Below are positions 18,190 to 29,445 of a stretch of DNA of 35,063 bases, one piece after another. The notes below the pieces were generated by a model, which saw only the letters and a list, made by a program, of their open reading frames with translations, did not search any database and was not told where the DNA came from. The first letter of the stretch is position 1. Every line of letters begins with the position of its first letter. Position numbers and translations under genes: made by a program. The stretch is from Pannonibacter indicus (GTDB taxonomy: Bacteria; Pseudomonadota; Alphaproteobacteria; Rhizobiales; Stappiaceae). The stretch is taken from contig NZ_LIPT01000021.1 in assembly GCF_001418225.1 (NCBI RefSeq), forward strand, positions 1 to 35,063. The letters are read 5' to 3'.

Positions 18190-18246
18190 GGAGGGGCATC
18201 AGCCTGTCAAGAATGCTCACAGACAGTCCAACTGCGCTTACCGGCT

Positions 18247-18276
18247 TATATCTGCCGGAACTTGCGCCGGACAAGC
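18247..18276 (-). promoter_or_regulatory. Possible promoter of grxC-nitrilase-DUF1178
   Basis: On the minus strand TTGTCC and TATAAG are spaced by 18 bp within this interval (approximate ends). Transcription would start near 18240 and run through the palindromic element before grxC. The -35 box is only moderate. Confidence 0.3.
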
Positions 18277-18308
18277 CCTGAAAATGGCTGGAACCCAAGG
18301 TGAGCCAC

Positions 18309-19106
18309 TCACTCGGCCGTGAGCGAGGGATCGGCGATGGCGAAGGTCAGCACGTCCACCTGCCGCGCGCCGGCCCGCAGCAGCACCCGCGTGCAGGCCT
18401 CCACGGTTGATCCCGTTGTCAGAACATCATCCACCAGCACCACCGGCCACCCGCTGATCTTCATGGCCGCCTCCGGCCGGAGCGCAAAGGCGCCGCGCAC
18501 ATTGCGGCTGCGCTCATCCGCATGCAGGCCCACCTGCTGGCGGGTACGGCGCCTCCGCTCCAGCATCAGTGGTTCAAAGCCCACTCCCTTGATGCGCGCC
18601 ACCTCCTGCCCCAGCAAGGCTGCCTGATTGAACCGCCGCTGCCAAAGGCGCGTGCGGTGGAGAGGCACGGGCAGAACCAGCGTGTCAGGCTGGAACAACT
18701 CACGCCCGGCAGCTGCCATCAACCGCCCCATGGGGGCTGCCACCTCGCGCCGCCCGCCGAATTTGAGCGCCAGCACCAAGTCCCGCGCCGGGCCGCCATA
18801 GAGAGTGGCTGCACGGGCCCGGTTGAAGAGGGGCGGCGAGGCGATGGCACGGGCGCTCAGCCCCTCAGGCCCGAGATCAAACGGGAGCGGCGTGCCATAA
18901 CGGGTGCACCAGGGCGCCTCGATGAAGGGCATCAGCCCCCAGCAGGAGGGGCAGACTGCATCGGGCTCTGCAGAAGGGGCATCGCAGGTGAGGCAGCGCG
19001 GCGGCAGCAGAAAATCGAGCCCGGCACGCCAGATCCGGCGCAATCCGCCGAGGGAGCAGCGGCGCCAGTCAAGGCTGTGAAGACCTGCATCCGGTTCCTG
19101 AAGCAT
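18309..19106 (-). CDS. comF: ComF family protein (phosphoribosyltransferase-like)
   Basis: This 265-residue protein has an N-terminal zinc-finger-like segment (CLTCDAP...CPSCW, about residues 38-56) and a C-terminal type I phosphoribosyltransferase domain with VVLVDDVLTTGSTVEAC near residue 224. ComF proteins are needed for DNA uptake in competent bacteria, probably acting on incoming single-stranded DNA, but many non-competent species have them. No other competence gene is in the window. It is divergent from the NDUFAF5-like gene, with about 105 bp between the two starts. Confidence 0.92.
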   Translation of the reverse strand: MLQEPDAGLHSLDWRRCSLGGLRRIWRAGLDFLLPPRCLTCDAPSAEPDAVCPSCWGLMPFIEAPWCTRYGTPLPFDLGPEGLSARAIASPPLFNRARAATLYGGPARDLVLALKFGGRREVAAPMGRLMAAAGRELFQPDTLVLPVPLHRTRLWQRRFNQAALLGQEVARIKGVGFEPLMLERRRRTRQQVGLHADERSRNVRGAFALRPEAAMKISGWPVVLVDDVLTTGSTVEACTRVLLRAGARQVDVLTFAIADPSLTAE

Positions 19107-19211
19107 CTGCCGCCTCTTGCAACCCGTGGCTCACGTCACCCTAGCAGCTTTTGACGAAAGCGGAAGGCTGGGCCTATAAGGCAGCATGCCCGGCACCCGG
19201 AAGACACCCAC

Positions 19212-20102
19212 ATGACCCGCATCGACCTCATCGACCGTTCCCTCTTCGCCCTGCGGCGCAGCCGTGCCCTTGAGCGCCGCGCGGAAGGTGCCGACTTCCT
19301 GCTGGCCGCTGTCGCCGAAGATCTGGCGGACAGAATTGCGGCGGTGACGCGCGAATTCGGCACGGCGGTGGATCTGGGCGGCCACACCGGGCGGATTGCT
19401 GAAATCCTGCACCAGAGCGGCAAGGCGGAGACGGTGCTGCGTGGTGACCTGTTCATGGCCGACCCTGCCCTGCACGCGCCGGATTTTGTCTGCGATGACG
19501 CGCTGCTGCCCTTGAGGGATGCCTCCGTGGGGCTGATCGTCTCGGCGCTCAGCCTCCAGCTTGTCAACGACCTGCCGGGCGCGCTGATCCAGATCCGCCG
19601 GGCCTTGCGGCCGGACGGGCTGTTTCTGGGGGCGCTGCTGGGCGGGGATACCTTGAGCGAGTTGCGCGACTGCCTGATGCGGGCGGAGCTGGAAGTGACC
19701 GGCGGCGCCGCCCCCCGCGTGGTGCCCTTTGCCGACACGCGGGACCTTGGTGCCCTGCTGCAGCGCGCAGGCTTTGCCCTGCCGGTCACGGACACGGACA
19801 AGCTGACGGTGCGCTACGACAATATCTTCGCGCTGATGCGGGATCTGAAGATGATGGGCGCCACATCGGCACTGAACGAGCGCAGCCGCAAGCCGCTGTC
19901 ACGGGCCGTGTTCCTGAAGGCGGCAGAACTCTATGCAGCAGATTACAGCGATCCGGACGGACGCATCCGCGCAACATTTCAGGTGATATATCTGTCAGGC
20001 TGGGCGCCGCATGAAAGCCAGCAGAAGCCACTGAAGCCGGGTTCCGCCAAGAGACGGCTGGCCGATGCGCTGAAAGTGCCGGAAGATAAAAGCGGGGCCT
20101 GA
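19212..20102 (+). CDS. NDUFAF5-like SAM-dependent methyltransferase-fold protein
   Basis: This 296-residue protein has a Rossmann methyltransferase fold of the BioC/UbiE kind, with AVDLGGHTGRIAEIL as the SAM-binding loop near residue 52 and DALLPLRDASVGLIVSALSLQ as the next motif. The overall pattern, including LIQIRRALRPDGLFLGALLGGDTL and the C-terminal QVIYLSGWAPHESQQKPLKPGSA, is that of the alphaproteobacterial relatives of mitochondrial NDUFAF5. That protein hydroxylates an arginine of complex I subunit NDUFS7 during assembly. BioC is the main alternative, but no biotin gene is near. Its stop codon directly abuts that of the convergent Flp pilin gene. Confidence 0.85.
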   Translation: MTRIDLIDRSLFALRRSRALERRAEGADFLLAAVAEDLADRIAAVTREFGTAVDLGGHTGRIAEILHQSGKAETVLRGDLFMADPALHAPDFVCDDALLPLRDASVGLIVSALSLQLVNDLPGALIQIRRALRPDGLFLGALLGGDTLSELRDCLMRAELEVTGGAAPRVVPFADTRDLGALLQRAGFALPVTDTDKLTVRYDNIFALMRDLKMMGATSALNERSRKPLSRAVFLKAAELYAADYSDPDGRIRATFQVIYLSGWAPHESQQKPLKPGSAKRRLADALKVPEDKSGA

Positions 20103-20336
20103 TCAGCCCCCGCGCAGGGCCGTGCTGATGATGGAGAAGGCGGTACCGATATCCTGGCCAATGGACAGGAGGGTCGCCATGATCGCTGCGGAGATGAAGG
20201 CCACCATCAGGCCGTATTCCACGGCCGTTGCACCTTTCACGTCGTCCCGGAAACGGGCCGCCAGATCAAGGCCGATCTGAACGCGCTTCCTGGCGGGGGC
20301 ACCAAACATGCCTGCCGGATTTTCGTCCAGTCGCAT
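20103..20336 (-). CDS. Flp family type IVb pilin
   Basis: A 77-residue prepilin. The sequence FRDDVKGATAVEYGLMVAFISAAIM contains the Flp processing site, with cleavage after the Gly (residue 35) leaving ATAVEYG with Glu at position +5, followed by a single hydrophobic helix. AGGAG 5 nt before the ATG supports the start. The leader of about 35 residues is long for this family. Flp pilins form the Tad adhesion pilus, but no tad/cpa gene is in the window, so this is an orphan copy. Its stop abuts the methyltransferase stop (TGATCA, 20100-20105). Confidence 0.85.
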   Translation of the reverse strand: MRLDENPAGMFGAPARKRVQIGLDLAARFRDDVKGATAVEYGLMVAFISAAIMATLLSIGQDIGTAFSIISTALRGG

Positions 20337-20385
20337 TGCAACTCCTAACCAGCCAGATACGCGGCTGTTTGCCTGTCGGTCTACA

Positions 20386-20790
20386 TCAGGCGCCGACCAG
20401 CCCTATCAGATGGGGGATCAGCGGCTCATCGGCCGGTGGCATGGGAAATTCCCTGAGCTTGCCTGCCCGGACCCATTTCAGGGTCTGCCCTTCCTGGGCT
20501 GCGGGAGTTCCTTGCCATCGCCGACAGACATACAATGGCATGAGGAGGTGAAAATCTTCATAAGCGTGGCTGGCGAAGGTCAGAGGGGCTAGGCACTCTT
20601 CCTTAACGCTGATTCCAAGTTCCTCGGAAAGCTCGCGGATCAGGCAGGCTTCCAGCCTTTCTCCAGCTTCCACCTTGCCTCCGGGGAATTCCCAGAACCC
20701 TGCCATGGACTTCCCCTCGGGCCGCTGCGCGATCAGGATACGCCCGTCCGCGTCAATGAGAGCACAGGCAACGACAAGAACCATCCGCAT
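20386..20790 (-). CDS. mutT: MutT-type Nudix hydrolase (8-oxo-dGTP diphosphatase)
   Basis: This 134-residue protein has the full Nudix box GGKVEAGERLEACLIRELSEELGI near residue 40, preceded by QRPEGKSMAGFWEFP, the pattern of MutT enzymes that remove 8-oxo-dGTP from the nucleotide pool. The ATG at 20790 is chosen with GGAA 6 nt upstream. A TTG at 20802 and an ATG at 20784 are alternatives. It follows argJ by 77 nt on the same strand, an arrangement common in Alphaproteobacteria, and is probably co-transcribed with it. Confidence 0.92.
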   Translation of the reverse strand: MRMVLVVACALIDADGRILIAQRPEGKSMAGFWEFPGGKVEAGERLEACLIRELSEELGISVKEECLAPLTFASHAYEDFHLLMPLYVCRRWQGTPAAQEGQTLKWVRAGKLREFPMPPADEPLIPHLIGLVGA

Positions 20791-20867
20791 GGCATGTTCC
20801 AATTTTAGACAGTTTTGAGCGGGCTCTTAAAAAATCTCAGGGCCCGCCCCGAAGAAAGTTTGACGGT

Positions 20868-22109
20868 TCAGCTGCGGTAATCGCCGTTGATCTCGACATA
20901 GGCCTTGGTCAGATCGCAAGTCCACACGGTGGCGGAGCCCTCGCCCAGACCAATCTCTACGCGGATGACGATATGCTCCCGCTCCATCACGGCAGAAGCG
21001 GCCGCCTCCGAGTAATCCGGATCCCGTTCGCCATTGACGGCCACACGCACATCGCCGAACCAGATGGCCAGACGGTCACGGTCCGCCGGCTCTCCGGCCT
21101 TGCCGACAGCCATGACGACACGGCCCCAGTTGGCATCCTCACCGGCAATGGCGGTCTTCACCAGCGGCGAGTTGGCGATGGACAGGGCAATGCGCTTGGC
21201 CGACGCATCGGAAGAGGCACCCTCGACGCGCACTTCCACGAACTTGCGGGCGCCTTCACCGTCGCGGACGATCTGGTGGGCCAGATCCAGCATTACCTCA
21301 CCCAGCGCCTGACGGAAAGGCTCCAGACGCGGATCGGAGGCCTCGGTGACGCGCACAGCACCGCGTTCGGCCGCCTTGCCGGTGGCAAACAGCAGGGCCG
21401 TGTCGGAGGTGGAGGTATCGCTGTCCACGGTGATGGCATTGAAGCTGCCGCCGACGGCGCCGGAAATCAGCTCCTGCAGCACGGGAGCTGCAATCGGAGC
21501 ATCGGTGAAGAGGAAGGACAGCATGGTCGCCATGTCCGGGGCGATCATGCCCGCCCCCTTGGCAATGCCGTTCAGCGTCACCGGCACACCGCCCAGATCC
21601 ACCGTGCGGGTGGATACCTTCGGATAGGTGTCGGTGGTCATGATCGCCTTGGCCGAATCGAGCCAGGAACCGGCAACGGCATCGGCCACAAGGCCGTCAA
21701 CAACTCCGGAGAACTTTTCCGCAGGCAGCGGTTCGCCGATAACGCCGGTGGAGGCGAGATAAACCTCGCCCTGGGCGCAGCCGGCCGCCTTGCTGACGAT
21801 GTCCGCCGAAAGCTCGACTGCTGCCTTGCCCTTCTTGCCGGTGAAGGCATTGGCATTGCCGGAGTTGACCAGCAGCGCCCGGGCCTTGCCGGAGGGCAGA
21901 TTGGCGCGGCACCAGTCCACCGGGGCGGAGGGGCAGAGCGAGCGGGTGAAGACACCGGCCACTTCCGTGCCCTCATCCATCAGCACAAGGAGCACATCCG
22001 TGCGGCCCTTGTACTTGATGCCGGCAGCCGCCGTGGCAAAACGCACGCCTTCGATGACGGGCATCTCAGGGTAGGACTTGGGGGCAAGCGGGGAAATTTC
22101 TGTCGACAT
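20868..22109 (-). CDS. argJ: Bifunctional glutamate N-acetyltransferase / amino-acid acetyltransferase ArgJ
   Basis: ArgJ moves the acetyl group from N-acetylornithine to glutamate, recycling it in arginine synthesis; some forms also use acetyl-CoA. The 413-residue precursor contains [16 protein letters not shown]. Self-cleavage before Thr195 in this motif would give alpha and beta chains with Thr195 as nucleophile. The ATG at 22109 has AGAGG 5 nt upstream; an upstream GTG at 22124 is less likely. It lies between the parvulin gene and mutT on the minus strand. Confidence 0.96.
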   Translation of the reverse strand: MSTEISPLAPKSYPEMPVIEGVRFATAAAGIKYKGRTDVLLVLMDEGTEVAGVFTRSLCPSAPVDWCRANLPSGKARALLVNSGNANAFTGKKGKAAVELSADIVSKAAGCAQGEVYLASTGVIGEPLPAEKFSGVVDGLVADAVAGSWLDSAKAIMTTDTYPKVSTRTVDLGGVPVTLNGIAKGAGMIAPDMATMLSFLFTDAPIAAPVLQELISGAVGGSFNAITVDSDTSTSDTALLFATGKAAERGAVRVTEASDPRLEPFRQALGEVMLDLAHQIVRDGEGARKFVEVRVEGASSDASAKRIALSIANSPLVKTAIAGEDANWGRVVMAVGKAGEPADRDRLAIWFGDVRVAVNGERDPDYSEAAASAVMEREHIVIRVEIGLGEGSATVWTCDLTKAYVEINGDYRS

Positions 22110-22199
22110 GACGGCCTCTGGCACTCAAATGCAATGAGCCGCAGCCTTGCCCGATGGAAGGGGGGTGCGCAAGACCCATGACACCCCCTGAAACAGGAA

Positions 22200-22224
22200 A
22201 TCCCCCGGCGGGGTACCGGGGGAT
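22200..22224 (-). terminator. Terminator hairpin between the parvulin gene and argJ
   Basis: A 9-bp stem (22216-22224 with 22200-22208) closes a 7-nt loop and can extend through an imperfect ACAGG/CCTGT pair. On the minus strand the stem is followed by TTTCCTGTTTC, a weak U tract. It lies 43 nt past the parvulin stop and would partly separate it from argJ. Confidence 0.6.
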
Positions 22225-22266
22225 CCCTGTCAGACTGGAAGCGCTTTGCCTTCCGAACCGTCCGTC

Positions 22267-23142
22267 TTACTGCGCAGCAGGCTTTGCAGCCTCGCCAGCC
22301 GGGGCATCGGCAGCAGCATCCTGCTTGATGATTTCCACCGGATTTGCGGCCTTCAGCTCTTCGATCAGCGTTGCATAACGCTCACGCATCAGCATCTGGC
22401 GCAGGCCATCGGAAACCTCTTCCAGCGACGGAGCACTCTGGATGCGCCTGTCTTCGGATTTGATGATGTGCCAGCCGAACTGGCTCTCAACCGGCTCCTT
22501 GGTGTATTCGCCCGGCTGCAGGGCAAAGGCGGCCGCCTCGAACTCCGGCACCATGCGGCCCTTGGAGAAATAGTCGAGGTCACCGCCATTGGCGGCCGAA
22601 CCGTCGCTGGAATTGGCCTTGGCCAGCTCGGCAAAGTCGGCGCCGCCGTCCAGCTCCTTGATCAGCTTTTCGGCTTCTTCCTTGGAGGAGACGAGGATAT
22701 GGCGGGCGCGGACTTCTTCTTCGCCCTGGAAGTCCTTGAACTCCTTGTCATAAGCCGCCTTGACGTCATCCTCGCTGATGGCCGCATCCAGCTTCTGCGC
22801 CACATAGGCATTGCGCAGGGCCTGCGTAGTCATGAAGCGGATCTGGCGCTGGAAGTCCCCGTCCTTTTCAAGGCCTTCCTTCTTCGCCGCATCGGACAGA
22901 AGCGTCATGTCGATCATCACGTCCGTGAGAATCTGGCGCCACTGGGCCGGCGGGAAGCGCTGCAGCTGCGGGCCAAGGTCACGGGCGGCAAAGGCGATAT
23001 CGGCTTCGGTGATTTCCGTGCTGCCGACCTTGGCAACAACGTCACCCGGCTCGGCCGCAGACAGGGCCGTGGCACCGAGGCTGAGCGCCGTTGCGGCGAT
23101 CAGGACCGGGCGCAGGGGGCGGCTCATGAAAGAACGGAACAT
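22267..23142 (-). CDS. Periplasmic parvulin-type peptidyl-prolyl isomerase
   Basis: This 291-residue protein has a signal peptide (basic start, hydrophobic core LIAATALSLGATALSA, cleavage near residue 29), an N-terminal helical SurA/PrsA-like part and a parvulin domain from about residue 135 (VRARHILVSSKEEAEKLI to GWHIIKSEDRR). The C-terminus is Ala/Pro-rich. It probably assists folding of exported or outer-membrane proteins in the periplasm. AAGGA 6 nt before the ATG supports the start. It diverges from secA, whose product exports its clients, an arrangement conserved in related bacteria. Confidence 0.93.
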   Translation of the reverse strand: MFRSFMSRPLRPVLIAATALSLGATALSAAEPGDVVAKVGSTEITEADIAFAARDLGPQLQRFPPAQWRQILTDVMIDMTLLSDAAKKEGLEKDGDFQRQIRFMTTQALRNAYVAQKLDAAISEDDVKAAYDKEFKDFQGEEEVRARHILVSSKEEAEKLIKELDGGADFAELAKANSSDGSAANGGDLDYFSKGRMVPEFEAAAFALQPGEYTKEPVESQFGWHIIKSEDRRIQSAPSLEEVSDGLRQMLMRERYATLIEELKAANPVEIIKQDAAADAPAGEAAKPAAQ

Positions 23143-23223
23143 GTGGAGTCCTTAGGGTCAGAATTTGAACAGCTCTGCGCCGCATGAGCGCAAGCTGCCG
23201 CAACCTTGCTGAAAGCGGCGGCG

Positions 23224-23252
23224 TTGACAAGCATCCTACCCCCTCTTATCTG
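23224..23252 (+). promoter_or_regulatory. Candidate secA promoter
   Basis: A perfect TTGACA (23224-23229) is followed after 17 bp by TATCTG (23247-23252), a poorer -10 box. Transcription would begin near 23259, giving a leader of about 160 nt before the secA ATG. It lies in the 276-bp region shared with the divergent parvulin gene. Confidence 0.45.
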
Positions 23253-23418
23253 TCGAACGTCCCGCGCCACCTTCAAGGGCGGGGCATCCATGGAACGGCA
23301 GCTTTGCAGCCCGCACGCGGGCAGGCAGGCGGACCGTGTACCGGAAATGAGATTTTTTTGAGGGCCGGCGACAGGGGCCTTGCACCTGATGCCGCCCGCC
23401 ACTTGGAAGGACCGCCAC

Positions 23419-26205
<2,787 letters not shown>

Positions 26206-26215
26206 CAAGAAGCAG

Positions 26216-26244
26216 ATGCCTCCGGCCCGGCCGGGGGCATTTTT
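26216..26244 (+). terminator. Rho-independent terminator of secA
   Basis: An 11-bp stem with one T-G pair (26216-26226 with 26230-26240) closes a CCG loop, and the last T runs into four more (to 26244). It lies 11 nt after the secA stop and separates secA from the glycosyltransferase operon. Confidence 0.85.
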
Positions 26245-26302
26245 CCTGACGGGCCGGCCAGCGCGTGACCCGTCCAGAATCCGAATGTGGGATGCCTTCA
26301 CC

Positions 26303-27361
26303 ATGGACCTCCCGCCCTCAGCGGCCAGCCAGTCCGTCTATCTGGAGCGGCGTGCCGCCCGGCGCCCCTCCCGCCCGCTCTTGTCCATCGTTGTGCCCGT
26401 CTACAACGAAGCCGAAGTGCTGGATATTTTCCTCACCGAAACTCAGGCAGCCCTCGCCGGACTCAACGCAGACAGCGAGTTCGTCTTCATCGATGACGGC
26501 AGCAAGGACGAAACGGCCCGCATCATAGCCCAGCATCTGGCAGATGGCCTGCCGGGACGGCTGGTGGGCCTGTCACGGAATTTCGGCAAGGAAGCTGCCC
26601 TCACCGCAGGTCTTGACCACGCCAAGGGTGACATTCTCGTCATCCTCGATGCTGACTTGCAGGATCCGCCCGGCCTCATCCCCGAAATGCTGGAACTCTG
26701 GAAGCAAGGCCATGACGTGATCTACGGCCTCAGGGTGGACCGCTCGCAGGACACGCTGATGAAGCGCAGCACGGCCAGCATGTTCTACCGGATCTTCGAC
26801 CGGCTGACGAACATCCACATGCCCGCCAATGCAGGCGACTTCCGCCTGATCGACCGCAGTGTCGTGCAATCACTGAAGAATCTGCCGGAGCGCAACCGCT
26901 TCATGAAGGGCCTTTTTGCCTGGGTTGGCCATACCTCCACCTTCATTCCGTACGAGCGCCCGCCCCGGCGGGCCGGGGAAGGCAAGTGGAACTACTGGAA
27001 ACTCTGGAACTTTGCGCTGGATGGTCTTGCCAGCTTCACCACCGTACCGCTGAGGATGTGGCTCTACAGCGGCGGCCTGATCGCAGCCATCGCTTTTGCC
27101 TATGCCATGTTGCTTGTCACCCGCGTGCTGCTTTTTGGCGTTGATGTGCCAGGCTATGCGTCACTGATGGTCAGCATCCTGTTCTTCTCCGGCTTGCAGC
27201 TTCTGTCGATCGGCATCATTGGCGAGTACATCGGGCGCCTCTTCGTCGAGGCGAAGCAGCGGCCCGTCTATCTGGTGCAGGACATCATCGAAGCTCCTCC
27301 TCCTGCAGTTACGGCGCAGACCGCGACGGATGAGTTCACCTCCGGCGGGGACCGCACATGA
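26303..27361 (+). CDS. GtrB-like polyprenyl-phosphate glycosyltransferase (GT2)
   Basis: This 352-residue protein has a GT2 catalytic domain starting LLSIVVPVYNEAEVLD, with FIDDGSKDETA and VILDADLQDPP as nucleotide-sugar and metal-binding motifs, followed by two C-terminal transmembrane helices (about residues 250-315). This is the plan of GtrB, ArnC and dolichyl-phosphate mannose synthase relatives, which move a sugar from a nucleotide donor onto undecaprenyl phosphate on the cytoplasmic face. The start is uncertain: 26303 or the in-frame ATG at 26285; an ATG at 26216 lies in the secA terminator and is rejected. It overlaps gtrA by 4 bp. Confidence 0.9.
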   Translation: MDLPPSAASQSVYLERRAARRPSRPLLSIVVPVYNEAEVLDIFLTETQAALAGLNADSEFVFIDDGSKDETARIIAQHLADGLPGRLVGLSRNFGKEAALTAGLDHAKGDILVILDADLQDPPGLIPEMLELWKQGHDVIYGLRVDRSQDTLMKRSTASMFYRIFDRLTNIHMPANAGDFRLIDRSVVQSLKNLPERNRFMKGLFAWVGHTSTFIPYERPPRRAGEGKWNYWKLWNFALDGLASFTTVPLRMWLYSGGLIAAIAFAYAMLLVTRVLLFGVDVPGYASLMVSILFFSGLQLLSIGIIGEYIGRLFVEAKQRPVYLVQDIIEAPPPAVTAQTATDEFTSGGDRT

Positions 27362-27792
27362 TTTCCAGTGAAAGGCAGCAGAAGCTTCTGCGGGAATTTG
27401 GCACCATCATCCGCTTTGGCATTGTCGGCCTGTCGGCTGCGGTTGTTCATGCCGGAGTGGCCGTCGGCCTGCTGGAGTGGGCGCATCTTCCACCGATGTT
27501 TTCCAACATCGGCGGTTTTCTGGTGGCCTTCATCGTGTCCTTCACAGGACACAATGTCTGGAGCTTCCGCTCGGAAGAAGACGTAGAAACCGGAAAGCGG
27601 ATGGGCCGTTTCTTTGTGCTGGCTGCAGCTGGTTTCCTGCTGAACAATGGCGCGCTGGCGGCTTTGCTGAAGTTCGCGCCGGTGCCCGACGCTGTCAGCA
27701 TCATCATCGCGATCTTCGTGGTTCCGCCGCTCACCTTCCTCGGCGCCCGGCTCTGGGCCTTTGCCGAACCATCCAGCTCCAATTCCCGATGA
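27358..27792 (+). CDS. GtrA family membrane protein (probable lipid-linked sugar flippase)
   Basis: This 144-residue protein has four hydrophobic segments and the GtrA family pattern (RFGIVGLSAAVVHAGVAVGL, later NVWSFR). GtrA-type proteins are thought to flip undecaprenyl-phosphate sugars to the periplasmic side. The gene overlaps the GtrB-like gene before it (27358-27361) and the GT39 gene after it (27789-27792), both as ATGA. The three are therefore one tightly coupled unit. Confidence 0.92.
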   Translation: MISSERQQKLLREFGTIIRFGIVGLSAAVVHAGVAVGLLEWAHLPPMFSNIGGFLVAFIVSFTGHNVWSFRSEEDVETGKRMGRFFVLAAAGFLLNNGALAALLKFAPVPDAVSIIIAIFVVPPLTFLGARLWAFAEPSSSNSR

Positions 27793-29297
27793 CCGGACGA
27801 CCGATGATGTCAGCCGCCCGCGCAACCCTTCTCTACTGCCTTGCCATCTGCCTGCTCTGGGCCCTGGTGCCGAGTGTGCTGTTTCCCAATCCGCCGCTGG
27901 ATGTGGTGGAGGGCTTTGCCTGGGGCCGGGATCTGGCGCTTGGCTACACCAAGCACCCGCCGCTGCAGGCCTGGCTGCTGGAGGCAAGCTATCATCTGAC
28001 CGGCGGCCATGCCTTCGGCGCCTACTGGCTGAGCCAGATCTGCTACGCCCTCACTTATCTGGCGATCTGGCTGCTGGGCCGGGACATGGGCCTTGCGCCA
28101 GGGCAGCGGTTCTGGGCCATTGCGGCCACCAGCTGCGCCTTCTACTTCACCCTGCCCGCGCCGGAGTTCAATCCGAACATCCTGCAGATCCCCGTCTGGG
28201 CCGGCATGCTGCTCTTCTTCCACCGGAGCCTTGCCCGTGGCCGGCTGGCTGACTGGCTGCTGCTCGGTCTCACCGCCGCGCTCGGGCTCTATGCCAAATA
28301 TTTTACCGGCCTTCTCATCGGCTGCATCGGCCTCTATGCACTGACCTTCCGCGATGCGCGCCGCTGCCTTGCAACGCCCGGCCCCTATCTGGCCATGGTG
28401 CTGGCGCTGGCGCTTTTTGTCCCGCATGTCTGGTGGCTGAAGGAAACAGACTTTCTGACCTTCACCTATGCCGCGAGCCGCAGCGTTCCGGCGGAAAGCA
28501 TCGCAGACCACATTCTCAACCCGGTCAATTTCCTGCTCGGCCAGTTTGGCAGCATGGCACCGGTGCTGATCCCCATTTTCGCCGGGCTCGGTCTGGCGGG
28601 CCTGCGCGGCACGGCACCACGGGGTGAGCCGCCCCGCACCGGTTCGGCGGATCTGCGGTTCCTGCTGTGGTTCACCCTGCTGCCCGCCCTTGTCGTGATG
28701 CTGGTCTCCGGCATCACCGGTAATGCCTTCAAGCAGATGTGGGGCGCATCCATGTTCACCCTGGCAGGGCTGCTGCTGGTGCGCTTTGCCTCAATCCGGA
28801 ACGGCAACTGGTCCCTCCGCCGCGCGCTGGCCGCAGCTGCTGCAGTGCAGGTGATCTTCCTCAGCGTTGCCGCCGGGCAGGCGCTGGTGGAGCCGCTGAT
28901 CAAGAAAAAGCCGACGCGCATTCACTTTCCCGGAGCGGAAGTAGCGGCACAAGCTGAAGCGGCCTGGCGCGAAGCAACCGGCACGCCGCTCAGCTATGTG
29001 GCCGGCGACATGTGGCCGGCAGCCCATGTCACCCTGTTCTCTGCGGACAGGCCGCATCTCTTCACCGATCACATCCCCGCCATCGCCCCGTGGATCAGCC
29101 TGGAGGACGTGAAGAAGACCGGCGTTCTGGTGATCTGGACCGGTGACAGCGAAACGCCCACAGGCTCGCTGGCCGCGCTCTATCCGGGCCGCCTGCGCGA
29201 CGGCTTTGCCGATATCCCCTACGCCGCCCCGGCCAAGTGGCCGCCGCTGCGCCTGAACTGGCTGATCGTCCGGCCCGGCGAGGTTGCCGGCGGGTAA
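27789..29297 (+). CDS. Glycosyltransferase family 39 / ArnT-PMT-like membrane protein
   Basis: This 502-residue protein has about ten or more hydrophobic segments and, after the first, the loop PPLDVVEGFAWGRDLALGYTKHPPLQAWLLEASY. That matches the acidic catalytic loop and HPPL motif of the PMT_2/GT39 (ArnT-like) family. These enzymes transfer a sugar from undecaprenyl phosphate to an acceptor such as lipid A, O-antigen or a protein in the periplasm. The acceptor and sugar are not visible here. A soluble C-terminal domain (about residues 385-500) is likely periplasmic. The start at 27789 is set by the ATGA overlap with gtrA. Confidence 0.88.
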   Translation: MTGRPMMSAARATLLYCLAICLLWALVPSVLFPNPPLDVVEGFAWGRDLALGYTKHPPLQAWLLEASYHLTGGHAFGAYWLSQICYALTYLAIWLLGRDMGLAPGQRFWAIAATSCAFYFTLPAPEFNPNILQIPVWAGMLLFFHRSLARGRLADWLLLGLTAALGLYAKYFTGLLIGCIGLYALTFRDARRCLATPGPYLAMVLALALFVPHVWWLKETDFLTFTYAASRSVPAESIADHILNPVNFLLGQFGSMAPVLIPIFAGLGLAGLRGTAPRGEPPRTGSADLRFLLWFTLLPALVVMLVSGITGNAFKQMWGASMFTLAGLLLVRFASIRNGNWSLRRALAAAAAVQVIFLSVAAGQALVEPLIKKKPTRIHFPGAEVAAQAEAAWREATGTPLSYVAGDMWPAAHVTLFSADRPHLFTDHIPAIAPWISLEDVKKTGVLVIWTGDSETPTGSLAALYPGRLRDGFADIPYAAPAKWPPLRLNWLIVRPGEVAGG

Positions 29298-29326
29298 GAC
29301 CACCTGTTGTTCGCTCCGGCCATCTC

Positions 29327-29392
29327 CTTCTCTCCGTCCTGCCATGACCTGATCATGGCATCCATGCCGTTTCGGCCCGGCAAGGAGAGAAG
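29327..29392. repeat. Nested inverted repeats after the GT39 gene
   Basis: CTTCTCTCC (29327-29335) pairs with GGAGAGAAG (29384-29392). Between them is an 8-bp hairpin TGCCATGA/TCATGGCA (29340-29347 with 29353-29360, 5-nt loop), and a smaller TGCCG/CGGCA pair. Together they could form a branched RNA structure. No T run marks a standard terminator. Confidence 0.55.
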
Positions 29393-29445
29393 CCAGACAT
29401 GGGTGCAGGGAGATGCCCCGAACGCGCGGAAAGGACACGGAGTGG

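Larger units (their letters stand above)
18011..18308. other. Intergenic region between comF and grxC
   Basis: About 300 bp without a gene. It contains a 124-bp element with inverted ends (18066-18189) and a possible grxC promoter. Open frames here are short and lack family-like sequence. Confidence 0.6.
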
